This document shows positions 42,897-51,488 of a stretch of DNA of 64,000 nt, piece after piece. How positions within the stretch are numbered: position 1 is the stretch's first letter; every line of letters starts with the position of its first letter. This DNA is from Gammaproteobacteria bacterium (GTDB lineage: Bacteria; Pseudomonadota; Gammaproteobacteria; Competibacterales; Competibacteraceae): positions 2,484,501-2,548,500 of the forward strand of contig JACKNC010000001.1 of the NCBI GenBank assembly GCA_024235095.1. Reading direction: 5' to 3'. A program made the position numbers and the translations under genes. Below the pieces are notes generated by a model, which was given only the letters and a program-made list of their open reading frames with translations, had not been told where the DNA came from and did no database searches.

Positions 42897-44762
42897 TTAA
42901 GCCGGCGTTTCCACTTCTACCCGGTTGCGTCCTGTCTGCTTGGCCCGATACAGCGCCTGGTCGGCGCGGATCAGGATCACGTTAGCATCCAGATCCGCCG
43001 GTAAAAACAGCGTGACGCCAATGCTAACGGTCAAGGCGATTTTCGTTCCCTCCTCTGCCGGCATTGGCAAATTGGCTAACGCCCAACGCAGCCGTTCGGC
43101 CAGATGAAGCGCGCCATCCAGATCTGTATCGGGTAGCAGCGCGGCGAATTCTTCACCGCCAAGACGTCCAACCAGGTCCGTTCGACGCAAAACTTTCAAG
43201 GTGATGCTAGCAAAATGCTGGAGTACGGCGTCACCGGCAGCATGACCATAAGTGTCATTCACCTGCTTGAAATGATCGAGATCGAGCATGAGCAACGCCG
43301 TCGGTTTGGCATAGCGCTTGAAGCGATCCAATTCCAGCGCCATCTGCCCTAGAAAATGGCGACGATTCGCTAATCCCGTCAGATGATCCGTGGTGGCCAA
43401 CCGTTTGAGTTCCTGTTCCCGCGCCTGGCGTTCGGTCTCGTCGCGCAGGATGCCCACGGCGTGCCACTGATTCTGGATCCGCACTGCGGATAAGGAAATG
43501 GCGACCGCGATTTCCGTCCCGTCCTTGCGTCGCGCGTGCATATCCAGCGTCTTGCCAATGGCGTTGCCGCATCCCGCGCGACTGAACTCCGGCAAGGCTT
43601 TGCGATAGGTCCCATGATAACGTTCGGGGGCCAGGAACTGATGCAGGGTTTGCCCCAATACTTCTTCCCGGCGATAGCCAAAGATAGATTCGGCAGCCGG
43701 GTTCCAAAAGGAAACCCGACCTTCCGGATCCATCATCACGATCGCGTCCTGAGCGGAATCGGTGATGCTGCGCAAAATGGCTTCCCGCTCGCGTAACACC
43801 TCCTCAGCCTGCTGGCGCTCGGTAATATCCTGCACCATGGTCATTAAATACCGGACTGATCCATCTGCATGACGCACGTTTTTGGCCGACACCAGGGCAT
43901 GCACAATTCCGCCATCCCGGCGAATATAACGCTTATGCATCGAGTAGCCTTCGGCTTCCCCTGATGCAGCCCGTTCAAATTTCTCTGTATTTTCTTCTAG
44001 ATCATCGGGATGAGTCAGCTCATCCCAAGTCTTGGCGGTGAGTTCCTGACGTGGATAACCCAGTATCTCGCAAAGACGATCATTAAACTGCACCCAGTGT
44101 TTGTCGGGTGCGATGATTGCCATACCGATCAATCCCAGTTCGTAATAGCTACGAAATTGCTCCTCACTTTCCCGCAAGGCGTCTTCCATAGTTTTTTGCG
44201 CGCTGATGTCGTTGACGACCATCAGCAGTTTTAATGACGACGGGGATTGTTCCTGGAAAAATGCATCCGATTCACGGCGGCCCGTCAACCGCGCCAGGAA
44301 CTGCCGGCCTTTTTTTCCATGCAATGTTGCATCAATGCTCTTGCCTTCAGGGCTGTTAAAGAACGCGCGGAAACGGCTGAGAAAAATGTCCCGCTCTGTT
44401 CCTTCCATAAAATCCGCCAGCGCTTGATTAATGAGATCGGGGCCTTCCCAACCCAGTTGATCTGCAAGAGTTTGATTGACCTGGCAAATGACGCCGTTGA
44501 CATCCAGGGACAGATAACCGATTGGCGCATGATGATAGAGCTTTGCATAACGATCCCTGATGCGTTCAAGCTGATGTTGCGCGCTGCGCAAATCCTCGTT
44601 TTGGAGTTCCAGTTCGATTTGATATACCGACAGATCATGCACTAAGCGCCTGACTTCGGTTGGCGGCAAATCGAGGCTTGTTTGATCGGACCGGTTGAGC
44701 AACGCTTCCGCACGCTCGCGTAACGACCGTTGGCGTTGGTCCGCATCCATCTTGACGCCCAT
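42897..44762 (-). CDS. multi-PAS diguanylate cyclase
   Basis: A 621-residue cytoplasmic protein. An N-terminal helical region is followed by three PAS domains (about 80-185, 205-320 and 325-440, with PAC motifs such as MTMVQDITERQQAEE) and one GGDEF domain. The active motif is GGEEF (RLGGEEFAALLP, near residue 535), and the RxxD inhibitory site RRTD lies five residues before it. It should synthesise c-di-GMP with product feedback. No EAL domain is present. The ATG at 44762 has GGAGG seven bases upstream. mtnA ends 15 bases before this start on the same strand, so the two may share a transcript. Confidence 0.93.
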   Translation of the reverse strand: MGVKMDADQRQRSLRERAEALLNRSDQTSLDLPPTEVRRLVHDLSVYQIELELQNEDLRSAQHQLERIRDRYAKLYHHAPIGYLSLDVNGVICQVNQTLADQLGWEGPDLINQALADFMEGTERDIFLSRFRAFFNSPEGKSIDATLHGKKGRQFLARLTGRRESDAFFQEQSPSSLKLLMVVNDISAQKTMEDALRESEEQFRSYYELGLIGMAIIAPDKHWVQFNDRLCEILGYPRQELTAKTWDELTHPDDLEENTEKFERAASGEAEGYSMHKRYIRRDGGIVHALVSAKNVRHADGSVRYLMTMVQDITERQQAEEVLREREAILRSITDSAQDAIVMMDPEGRVSFWNPAAESIFGYRREEVLGQTLHQFLAPERYHGTYRKALPEFSRAGCGNAIGKTLDMHARRKDGTEIAVAISLSAVRIQNQWHAVGILRDETERQAREQELKRLATTDHLTGLANRRHFLGQMALELDRFKRYAKPTALLMLDLDHFKQVNDTYGHAAGDAVLQHFASITLKVLRRTDLVGRLGGEEFAALLPDTDLDGALHLAERLRWALANLPMPAEEGTKIALTVSIGVTLFLPADLDANVILIRADQALYRAKQTGRNRVEVETPA

Positions 44763-44777
44763 TGGAATGACCTCCGC

Positions 44778-45863
44778 CTATACCACGACCTGCGCCTGCA
44801 TCTGGGAACTGGGATTTATGACGCCCATCATATCGGCTATTTTTGTTGAATTCGGTTTTAATATCACTCCACGTTCGGTCACTAACGCATCCACGAGTTC
44901 CGCAGGCGTCACATCGAACGACGGATTCCAGACCTCGGCTCCGGCAGCAGCCACTGGGTGGCCGTTAAAGTTCAACAGCTCCTCAGCGGCGCGCTGTTCG
45001 ATGGGAATGGCTGCACCTGCTGGAGTCGCCAGATCTACGGTCGACGCAGGGGCGACCACCATGAATTTGACGCCATGATGGCGAGCCGTCACCGCCAGGC
45101 CATAGGTGCCGATTTTATTAGCGACATCGCCATTGGCGGCAATGCGATCGGCGCCCACTATGACCCAGCGGACTCCACCCTGCTGCATCAGCGCCGCCGC
45201 CGCGCTATCCGCCAGGAGCGTGACTGGAATGCCATCCTGCGTCAGTTCCCAGGCAGTCAACCGTGCGCCCTGCAACCAGGGGCGCGTCTCATCAGCATAA
45301 ACCCGCTCAATCAGTCCCGCTGCATAACCGGCGCGAATGACTCCGAGCGCGGTGCCGTAACCGCCGGTAGCCAGCGAGCCGGTATTGCAATGGGTTAACA
45401 CGGCTCCTTGTTCGCCCAGCAAGTTAGCGCCCAGCAGACCCATGCGCTGGTTGGCGGCAATATCTTCCTCATGAATCGCCCGCGCCTCGATCAGCAACCG
45501 TTCCAGCGGAGCATCAGCAACTTCGGCGATGACTCGCTTCATGCGTTGCAGCGCCCAAACTAGATTGATGGCGGTCGGTCTGGATGCGGCAAGCCGGTTC
45601 AGATCTTCCTGTAGTGAAATTTGCCAGCACTCCCGTTTCTCGGTATAACCAGTTCGGGCTGCCAACGCCACACCATAGGCTGCGGTAATGCCAATGGCCG
45701 GCGCGCCGCGCACCACCATGCAGCGAATCGCTTCAGCAACCTCAGCAGCGGTCGTCAACCGCTGGTAGCGGATTTCCCTTGGCAGTAGGCGCTGATCCAG
45801 CACTTCCAAAGCATCATCGCGCCAAACGATGGCGCGGACGTGATCGTGATCATGCGGCATCAT
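44778..45863 (-). CDS. mtnA: methylthioribose-1-phosphate isomerase
   Basis: A 361-residue eIF2B-like isomerase of methionine salvage, converting MTR-1-P to MTRu-1-P. VVRGAPAIGITAAYG, THCNTGSLATGGYGTALG (catalytic Cys) and VGADRIAANGDVANKIGTY (catalytic Asp) are intact. The partner enzyme gene mtaD lies about 1.1 kb away on the other strand, beyond an OmpA-family gene. Other mtn genes are not in the window. Confidence 0.95.
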   Translation of the reverse strand: MMPHDHDHVRAIVWRDDALEVLDQRLLPREIRYQRLTTAAEVAEAIRCMVVRGAPAIGITAAYGVALAARTGYTEKRECWQISLQEDLNRLAASRPTAINLVWALQRMKRVIAEVADAPLERLLIEARAIHEEDIAANQRMGLLGANLLGEQGAVLTHCNTGSLATGGYGTALGVIRAGYAAGLIERVYADETRPWLQGARLTAWELTQDGIPVTLLADSAAAALMQQGGVRWVIVGADRIAANGDVANKIGTYGLAVTARHHGVKFMVVAPASTVDLATPAGAAIPIEQRAAEELLNFNGHPVAAAGAEVWNPSFDVTPAELVDALVTERGVILKPNSTKIADMMGVINPSSQMQAQVVV

Positions 45864-46021
45864 GGAGCCTCAATCGCCTTGAAAAAGTCATTATCCAAGG
45901 TTGATTCGGTGGACTTAATGTTTTTTTGTAAATAAACAACAATTGAAATTCGCAAAGGGACCACGGAAAAAAACCTTGCCAAAATACCACGATAACGCGC
46001 AGAATAGCACTATTTATTCTC

Positions 46022-46117
46022 AGAACAACATTTTTTGCAATTCTGACACAATGTTGTATCATTACACATCAAGACCGGCCGGCAAGCCATTCGCAATGGC
46101 AACCGCTCGGGTATACT
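46022..46117 (+). promoter_or_regulatory. promoter and inverted repeat in the mtnA-ompA divergent region
   Basis: TTCGCA (46090-46095) and TATACT (46112-46117), 16 bases apart, form a plausible sigma-70 promoter for the OmpA-family gene, leaving a leader of about 95 bases. Further upstream ACAACATT (46025-46032) and AATGTTGT (46050-46057) make a perfect eight-base inverted repeat with a 17-base spacer, a possible operator for either divergent gene. The rest of 45864-46219 shows no gene. Confidence 0.45.
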
Positions 46118-46219
46118 GGTTGAGTGGATGATCGCGGTTAAGCCGACCCGGTCCCCGCGACCTAAAATTCTTGATGTGCCGTGTACTGAATTTTCAGCGC
46201 CTATTGGGAGAGTATACCG

Positions 46220-46843
46220 ATGAAAGTAAATCTGCATAAGCTCAGCCTGGGTCTGGCTGCTTCGATGATGCTGTTTGCCGCGTTGCCGGCGCACGCAATC
46301 AACAAGTATGGCTGTATTTACGCCGTGGATCCCTACGATAAGATCGTTAAAGATCCTTATGGCAACTGCATCCGCACCCCGTTCTGGACCCCCGAGAAGA
46401 ATGTTCCAGAGTGCGGCGCTGTTGCAGTGGTCGAGCCGCCCCCGGCTGCTCCGGTGGTCGAAACCCTGACCCTGGGCGCCGACGCCTATTTTGACTTTGA
46501 CAAGGCCACCATTAAGCCCGCTGGCCGCGCTAAGCTCGATCGTCTGTCAAGCGACTTGCGCCGCGTCGCCTCGGTTTCCTCGATCCTGATCGTCGGCCAC
46601 ACCGATAGCAAGGGCACGGAGGAATACAATCAACGTCTTGGCCAGCGCCGCGCCGATTCCGTAGCCAGCTATCTGGTTTCTAGGGGAGTGCCCGCCTCAT
46701 TGATTAGCACCCAGAGCCGTGGCGAGCTTGACCCGGTTGCGCCGAACACCCTGCCCAATGGTCGGGATAACCCACAGGGCCGCGCTCTGAACCGGCGAGT
46801 GGTGATCACTGTCACCGCTCAGGAAAAGGTTATTAATCAGTAA
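46220..46843 (+). CDS. OmpA-family cell-envelope protein
   Basis: A 207-residue exported protein. The signal peptide ends at PAHA (about residue 25). A short cysteine-containing region (GCIYAVDPYDKI, GNCIRTPFW, PECGAV) and a Pro-rich linker precede the OmpA-C peptidoglycan-binding domain (about 85-200). The motif FDFDKATIKPAGRAKLD and the ligand-binding LIVGHTDSKGTEEYNQRLGQ followed by RRADSV are conserved. No beta-barrel is present, so it is periplasmic or membrane-associated and tethers to the cell wall. The ATG has GGAGAG upstream and a strong terminator follows, so this is a single-gene transcript. Confidence 0.93.
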   Translation: MKVNLHKLSLGLAASMMLFAALPAHAINKYGCIYAVDPYDKIVKDPYGNCIRTPFWTPEKNVPECGAVAVVEPPPAAPVVETLTLGADAYFDFDKATIKPAGRAKLDRLSSDLRRVASVSSILIVGHTDSKGTEEYNQRLGQRRADSVASYLVSRGVPASLISTQSRGELDPVAPNTLPNGRDNPQGRALNRRVVITVTAQEKVINQ

Positions 46844-46870
46844 GTCTTCGGTCTTTTACCGTAGGATCCG

Positions 46871-46897
46871 CGCCCCGGTGAACCGGGGCGTTTTTTT
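46871..46897 (+). terminator. rho-independent terminator after the OmpA-family gene
   Basis: CGCCCCGG, loop TGAA, CCGGGGCG and seven T residues make a perfect eight-base stem, a very strong intrinsic terminator. Confidence 0.93.
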
Positions 46898-46950
46898 ACG
46901 CCACATGAATTAGCCGCTATAATCCGGCGTCACCGTCCGGAGAATTGCGT

Positions 46951-48279
46951 ATGCCACAAGTCGTCACTACTTTGCTCGACGCCCATTGGATCGTTCCGGT
47001 CGAGCCAGCAGGGCAAGTTCTCGAGCACCATGCCCTCGCTATTCAAGAAGGGCGCATTCTGACCATTCTGCCCCAGGCTGAAGCCGCGACCCGCTATACG
47101 GCTGAAAACCATCTCCGCTTCGACCAGCATGTATTGATGCCGGGCCTGATCAATGCCCATACCCACGCCAGCATGACCCTGATGCGCGGTCTGGCCGATG
47201 ATTTGCCGTTGATGCGCTGGCTGCAGGATCATATCTGGCCGGCGGAAATGCGCTGGGTGGATACCCACTTCGTTCGCGACGGGACGCGCCTGGCCATTGC
47301 CGAAATGCTGCGCGGCGGCGTAACCTGTTTCAACGATATGTACTTCTTTCCAGAAGCAGCGGCCGCTGTCGCTCGTGAAGCGGGGATGCGCGCCTGCGTT
47401 GGGTTGATCGCCCTGGATTTTCCCTCGGCCTATGCCCGAACACTGGACGAATACCTGGATAAAGGGCTGGCGCTGCACGAAGCCCTTGAACTTGAACCGT
47501 TGCTCCACACCGCCTTCGCGCCGCACGCCCCCTACACGGTGTCGGCGCCCGCGCTGGAGCGAATTAGTCAGTTGGCGGCGGATCGGAACATCCCGGTGCA
47601 TATCCATGTTCACGAAACCGCTGCTGAAGTCGCCCAATTTGTCGCCGAACAGGGTTGCCGGCCACTGGAGCGACTGGAACAATTGGGCTTGTTGTCTTCG
47701 CGGCTACTCGCCGTCCATCTGACCCAGGCAGAGCCTGGCGAAATCGAGCGACTCGCGCAAGCGGGCGCTCACGTGGCGCATTGCCCGGAATCCAACCTCA
47801 AGCTGGCCAGCGGCTTTTGCCCCACCGCCCGACTGGATGTTGCGGGCGTCAATGTCGCGATCGGCACTGATGGCGCGGCCAGCAACAACGATCTCGACCT
47901 GTTCGGCGAATTGCGCACCGCCGCATTGCTCGGTAAGGGCATAGCTGGCGACGCGGCGGTTCTGCCGGCAGAGAGAGTGCTGCGCATGGCGACTCTCAAT
48001 GGCGCGCAAGCACTTGGATTAGCTCAGGAAACCGGTTCGCTGGAACCGGGCAAGTCCGCTGATATCATCGCTATCGATCTTGGGGCATTGGAAGCCGAGC
48101 CGGTTTACCATCCTATCTCGCAACTGGTTTACGCCACGGGGCGCCACCAGGTCAGCGATGTCTGGGTCGCAGGCCAGCGGTTGCTGGCCGGCCGACAATT
48201 GACCACTCTGGATACGCAAGAGATCATTCAGCGGGCGCGGAGCTGGCGGGATCGCATCGCCGCAACTGACCGGGCGTAA
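46951..48279 (+). CDS. mtaD: 5-methylthioadenosine / S-adenosylhomocysteine deaminase
   Basis: A 442-residue amidohydrolase of the TRZ/ATZ group. The start ATG 46951 follows GGAG by eight bases. Metal ligands are seen in PGLINAHTHASM, HIHVHETAAE and GTDGAASNNDLD; the conserved HCPESNLKLASG is present. It deaminates MTA (and SAH), feeding the MtnP/MtnA salvage route used in pseudomonads. Synteny mtaD-ubiG-HAD phosphatase, with mtnA nearby, agrees with that pathway. Confidence 0.93.
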   Translation: MPQVVTTLLDAHWIVPVEPAGQVLEHHALAIQEGRILTILPQAEAATRYTAENHLRFDQHVLMPGLINAHTHASMTLMRGLADDLPLMRWLQDHIWPAEMRWVDTHFVRDGTRLAIAEMLRGGVTCFNDMYFFPEAAAAVAREAGMRACVGLIALDFPSAYARTLDEYLDKGLALHEALELEPLLHTAFAPHAPYTVSAPALERISQLAADRNIPVHIHVHETAAEVAQFVAEQGCRPLERLEQLGLLSSRLLAVHLTQAEPGEIERLAQAGAHVAHCPESNLKLASGFCPTARLDVAGVNVAIGTDGAASNNDLDLFGELRTAALLGKGIAGDAAVLPAERVLRMATLNGAQALGLAQETGSLEPGKSADIIAIDLGALEAEPVYHPISQLVYATGRHQVSDVWVAGQRLLAGRQLTTLDTQEIIQRARSWRDRIAATDRA

Positions 48280-48339
48280 AATCCCGGTAGGATCGGTCAA
48301 ACCCGCCAACAATTCTTTTTTAAACCAGTGGAACCGGAC

Positions 48340-49059
48340 ATGACCACCGCCAATCCGAATGTCGATTATCAGGAAATCGCCAAATTCGAGGAACTCGCCA
48401 GTCGCTGGTGGGATCCGGACAGCGAATTCAAGCCTCTGCATGATATCAATCCTCTGCGTCTGAACTATATTGATGACCATGTTGGTGGCCTGGCCGGAAA
48501 ACGAGTGCTGGATGTAGGCTGCGGCGGTGGTATTCTGGCCGAGAGCATGGCGCTGCGCGGTGCTCAAGTGCTGGGCATCGATATGGGCGAAGCGCCATTG
48601 GCGGTCGCGCAATTGCACCAACTGGAATCCGGCGCGATTCTCGACTACCGACGCATCACCGCCGAAGACTTGGCCGAAGGCGAATCTGGCAGTTTCGATG
48701 TGATTACCTGTATGGAAATGCTGGAACACGTTCCCGAACCCGCCTCGACCATTCGCGCCTGCGCCCGACTGGTCAAACCGGAGGGTCATCTGGTCTTTTC
48801 GACCATCAACCGCAATCCCAAGTCCTATTTGTTCGTCATCATCGGTGTGGAGTACGTGCTGCGGATGTTGCCCAAAGGCACTCACGACTACCGCAAGTTC
48901 ATTCGCCCCTCGGAGCTGGATAGCTGGACGCGAGAAGCCGGTTTGACGATTCGGGAAATGACCGGCCTGCATCACAATCCGCTGACGGGCCGCTACTGGC
49001 TGGGGCCGGGCGTGTCGGTCAACTACATGGTCCATTGTCGAACGGACTGCGTGGCATGA
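48340..49059 (+). CDS. ubiG: ubiquinone biosynthesis O-methyltransferase
   Basis: A 239-residue SAM-dependent methyltransferase. The chosen ATG 48340 gives MTTANPNVDYQEIAKFEELA and the family's SRWWDPDSEFKPLHDINPLR. The SAM loop is VLDVGCGGGILAESMA; the late motif YMVHCRTD matches UbiG. It methylates two hydroxyls in ubiquinone synthesis. The frame is open from a GTG at 48328. It overlaps the next gene by four bases. Confidence 0.95.
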   Translation: MTTANPNVDYQEIAKFEELASRWWDPDSEFKPLHDINPLRLNYIDDHVGGLAGKRVLDVGCGGGILAESMALRGAQVLGIDMGEAPLAVAQLHQLESGAILDYRRITAEDLAEGESGSFDVITCMEMLEHVPEPASTIRACARLVKPEGHLVFSTINRNPKSYLFVIIGVEYVLRMLPKGTHDYRKFIRPSELDSWTREAGLTIREMTGLHHNPLTGRYWLGPGVSVNYMVHCRTDCVA

Positions 49060-49787
49060 CCTCCCGCGTCATGGGCGAGCAATCGCCAGCTTGTGTGTTA
49101 TTCGACCTGGATGGCGCCTTGCTGGACACCGCCCCGGACCTGGCGGCGGCTTTGTGGCGGCTGTGCCGCGAGCGCGGCGTTCCCGAACCCGCGTTTTCAA
49201 CCATTCGGTCAACCGTCTCGCACGGTTCGCCTGGGATGCTCAAAGCCTGCTTCGGCCTTGGGATTGATGATTCCTTATATGCGGAATACAACCAGCGATT
49301 TCTAGAATTCTATTCCCAGGCCATTGCCGTCGACACGACCCCGTTCCCCGGCATGGAAGAGGTTCTGGCGCATCTGGAAGCCAGCTCGATACCTTGGGGC
49401 ATCGTGACCAACAAACCTGGCTGGCTGACTGAGCCGTTAGTGAAAGCGCTGGGCTTATGGTCGCGGGCCGCTTGCGTGGTCAGCGGCGACACGCTGGACA
49501 AGCGCAAACCCGATCCAGAGCCGCTGTGGCATGCCTGTGATCAGATCGGCGTGACGCCAAACCGCTCGCTGTACGTGGGCGACGCCGAGCGCGATATACA
49601 GGCAGGTAAACGGGCCGGCCTGTTAGCGCTGGTGGCGGGATTTGGTTATCTAAGCATCGAGGATCGACCGGAAGAGTGGGGAGCGGATGGTTTTCTGGAG
49701 CAACCGCTCGATTTGATGATCTGGGTCGGTGGATCAGCCTGTTCCCAGTCGTCGCCATGTCCGACGCCACCAGGAATGATTCGATGA
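49056..49787 (+). CDS. HAD-family sugar phosphatase (Gph/MupP type)
   Basis: A 243-residue haloacid-dehalogenase phosphatase starting at ATG 49056 (ATGA overlap with ubiG). Motif I is FDLDGALLDTAPDL with the nucleophile Asp17, motif II Thr lies in WGIVTNKPG, motif III Lys in DKRKPDP, and motif IV is VGDAERDIQAGKRAG. The residue after Asp-Leu-Asp-Gly is Ala21 rather than the usual Thr. Most would call it phosphoglycolate phosphatase, but its place directly after ubiG matches MupP, the MurNAc-6-phosphate phosphatase of Pseudomonas cell-wall recycling. Substrate cannot be decided from sequence. The 3' end overlaps the convergent PP2C gene by 54 bases. Confidence 0.85.
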   Translation: MTSRVMGEQSPACVLFDLDGALLDTAPDLAAALWRLCRERGVPEPAFSTIRSTVSHGSPGMLKACFGLGIDDSLYAEYNQRFLEFYSQAIAVDTTPFPGMEEVLAHLEASSIPWGIVTNKPGWLTEPLVKALGLWSRAACVVSGDTLDKRKPDPEPLWHACDQIGVTPNRSLYVGDAERDIQAGKRAGLLALVAGFGYLSIEDRPEEWGADGFLEQPLDLMIWVGGSACSQSSPCPTPPGMIR

Positions 49788-50552
49788 GAACCCACTGGCT
49801 CGCGCCCACAACACAGTGATGTTGTCCTGATGCGGACGCGCATGGGCCGCCACTGCCGATAGCAACGCCTGGCAGGGTGTTCCATCTATCTGAGGATAGT
49901 GTTTTAACATCGCCGCAATTTGCTGCTCGCTCAACGTCAATACCCCATCGCTCGCCAGCAGAATCTGATCGCCTTCTCTAAGCGCACAGGCCCGACGCGG
50001 TAAATCCACCATATCCAGAACGTCGCCAGTGACTGCGCTCATCAATGCATTGCGGTCCGGGTGCCGGGCGGCGGTATCCGCGCTGATCTCGCCTGCGGCG
50101 ACTCGATGAGCCAGGATACTGCGATAGGCATGATCCTCATTCAGACGACATAGCCGCCCCTGCCGCCATAACCACAGTGGCGAATCGCCGACGCTGATCC
50201 AATACAAACCTTCTTCGGCCAGCACCACGGCCAGCAGTGTGCAGCCCATGCCACTCAAGCCTTCCGGGTCGGTAGCCGCCTCCCGACCCATCTGAACATT
50301 GACATGCAACAAGGTCTGTTCAAGCCGGTCCGGAATCGTCATAGCGTCTATAGCATCATAAGTCTTGATAAACTCGCGCACCGCCAAGGCGCTGGCCAAT
50401 GCGCCGCCCCGTTCGCCGCCCATGCCATCCGCTAACACCAACAGCAGGTCGCCTGCTCCTAGTTCTGACGGCAGTTCGAACACGCCGTAATCATCCTCCT
50501 GACGCGCACGGCTGCCTTGCGCCATGCCTTCATCATGAATCCACGCCGCCAT
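49734..50552 (-). CDS. PP2C-family protein Ser/Thr phosphatase
   Basis: A 272-residue metal-dependent phosphatase (PPM/Stp1 type). Metal-binding motifs are LVLADGMGGERGGALAS, SVGDSPLWLWRQGRL and ILLASDGVLTL, and the C-terminal DNITVLWAR carries the last acidic ligand. It lacks transmembrane helices. It is the last gene of kinase-FHA-FHA-PP2C and should dephosphorylate targets of the adjacent kinase. The ATG has GGGGAG nine bases upstream. Confidence 0.92.
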   Translation of the reverse strand: MAAWIHDEGMAQGSRARQEDDYGVFELPSELGAGDLLLVLADGMGGERGGALASALAVREFIKTYDAIDAMTIPDRLEQTLLHVNVQMGREAATDPEGLSGMGCTLLAVVLAEEGLYWISVGDSPLWLWRQGRLCRLNEDHAYRSILAHRVAAGEISADTAARHPDRNALMSAVTGDVLDMVDLPRRACALREGDQILLASDGVLTLSEQQIAAMLKHYPQIDGTPCQALLSAVAAHARPHQDNITVLWARASGFSSNHSWWRRTWRRLGTG

Positions 50553-50567
50553 CCTGTATTCTCCCCG

Positions 50568-51086
50568 TCAATTGCTAGCGCACCAGTCGAAGCCGGGACC
50601 GCACAATGGCGCAAACCGCAAACGGGTCTGCCCAACTTGCAGCGTTTCGTTGCCTTTCAGTTCCACGGATTCCCGGATCATGCGTCCATCCAGCCAGGTT
50701 CCAGTAGCGACCGACTGCAAATAGAAGCACCGGGACCGCATGGTGTAAATGATGGCGGCCTGATTCTCCAGCGCGATAGCCTCATCGCCAAAATCTAATC
50801 GAAGCCGTGAACCTGCGCCTCGACCCAAGTCATTGACGCCATAACCCAGTGATAACACCTTGCCCCGTCCAGGGCCGGCAATGACCACCAGCCAGCCCAC
50901 AACAAGATCAGACAAAGCATCCCCGGTCACCGTTGTGGAGGGGGTCGCTGTCGCCGCTGGATGCGTCGCTGGCGTCCCATCCATTCGAGAGCGATTGCTC
51001 CCTTCGGGACGGGCGATGCGACGGGTCGGTTCAACAGGCGGGTTTGGCGGGGAACCGTCTTTTTTAAAGCCGCGATACAGGGGCAT
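50568..51086 (-). CDS. FHA-domain protein with Pro/Thr-rich N-terminus
   Basis: A 172-residue protein. About 60 residues of basic, Pro/Thr-rich, probably disordered sequence precede a forkhead-associated domain (about 70-160). The FHA core is visible as NDLGRGAGSRLRL and TGTWLDGRMI; the usual Gly-Arg-x-x-x-Asn/Asp-Asp element is altered (GRGAGSRLRLDFGD). The Thr-rich tail (THPAATATPSTTVTG) could be a kinase target and the FHA a phosphothreonine reader. It has AGGAG eight bases upstream. Confidence 0.85.
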   Translation of the reverse strand: MPLYRGFKKDGSPPNPPVEPTRRIARPEGSNRSRMDGTPATHPAATATPSTTVTGDALSDLVVGWLVVIAGPGRGKVLSLGYGVNDLGRGAGSRLRLDFGDEAIALENQAAIIYTMRSRCFYLQSVATGTWLDGRMIRESVELKGNETLQVGQTRLRFAPLCGPGFDWCASN

Positions 51087-51131
51087 GCGACTTCTCCTGA
51101 TTTTAAGGGCGGTCTGCGCGAACCACCTGAT

Positions 51132-51488
51132 TTATGAAAGGTCCACCCGAAAATGCAGGCGCACCTCGCCTAGCTCCACAATATCCCCATTCCCAAGCAC
51201 TTGACTTTGAACACGTTTTCCGTTCACCCAAGTGCCATTCGTGGAATTCAGGTCGCAAATCTGGAACGAACCATCGGGTAAATAATAGATCTCGGCGTGG
51301 TGCCCCGAGACCGAATCATTCTCGAAACTGATGTCGTTATCCGGCGCGCGACCCAATCGACAAAGAGTTGATTGTAATCGCAAATCCCCTTTGCCCAATG
51401 CGTCGGTGCGTATAAAGCGCGCTCGCACGGGCATTGATTTAGGCGATTTGTTCTTTTGGCGCGAAAAAGGCCAAAACTTGAAGTTCAT
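51132..51488 (-). CDS. compact FHA-domain protein
   Basis: A 118-residue protein with a short basic leader (KFWPFSRQKNKSPKS) and one complete FHA domain. The canonical phosphothreonine-binding residues are present: GRAPDNDISFENDSVSGHHA and LNSTNGTWVNGKRV. The ATG overlaps the kinase stop (ATGA), so it is translated with the kinase and is its most direct partner candidate. Confidence 0.93.
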   Translation of the reverse strand: MNFKFWPFSRQKNKSPKSMPVRARFIRTDALGKGDLRLQSTLCRLGRAPDNDISFENDSVSGHHAEIYYLPDGSFQICDLNSTNGTWVNGKRVQSQVLGNGDIVELGEVRLHFRVDLS

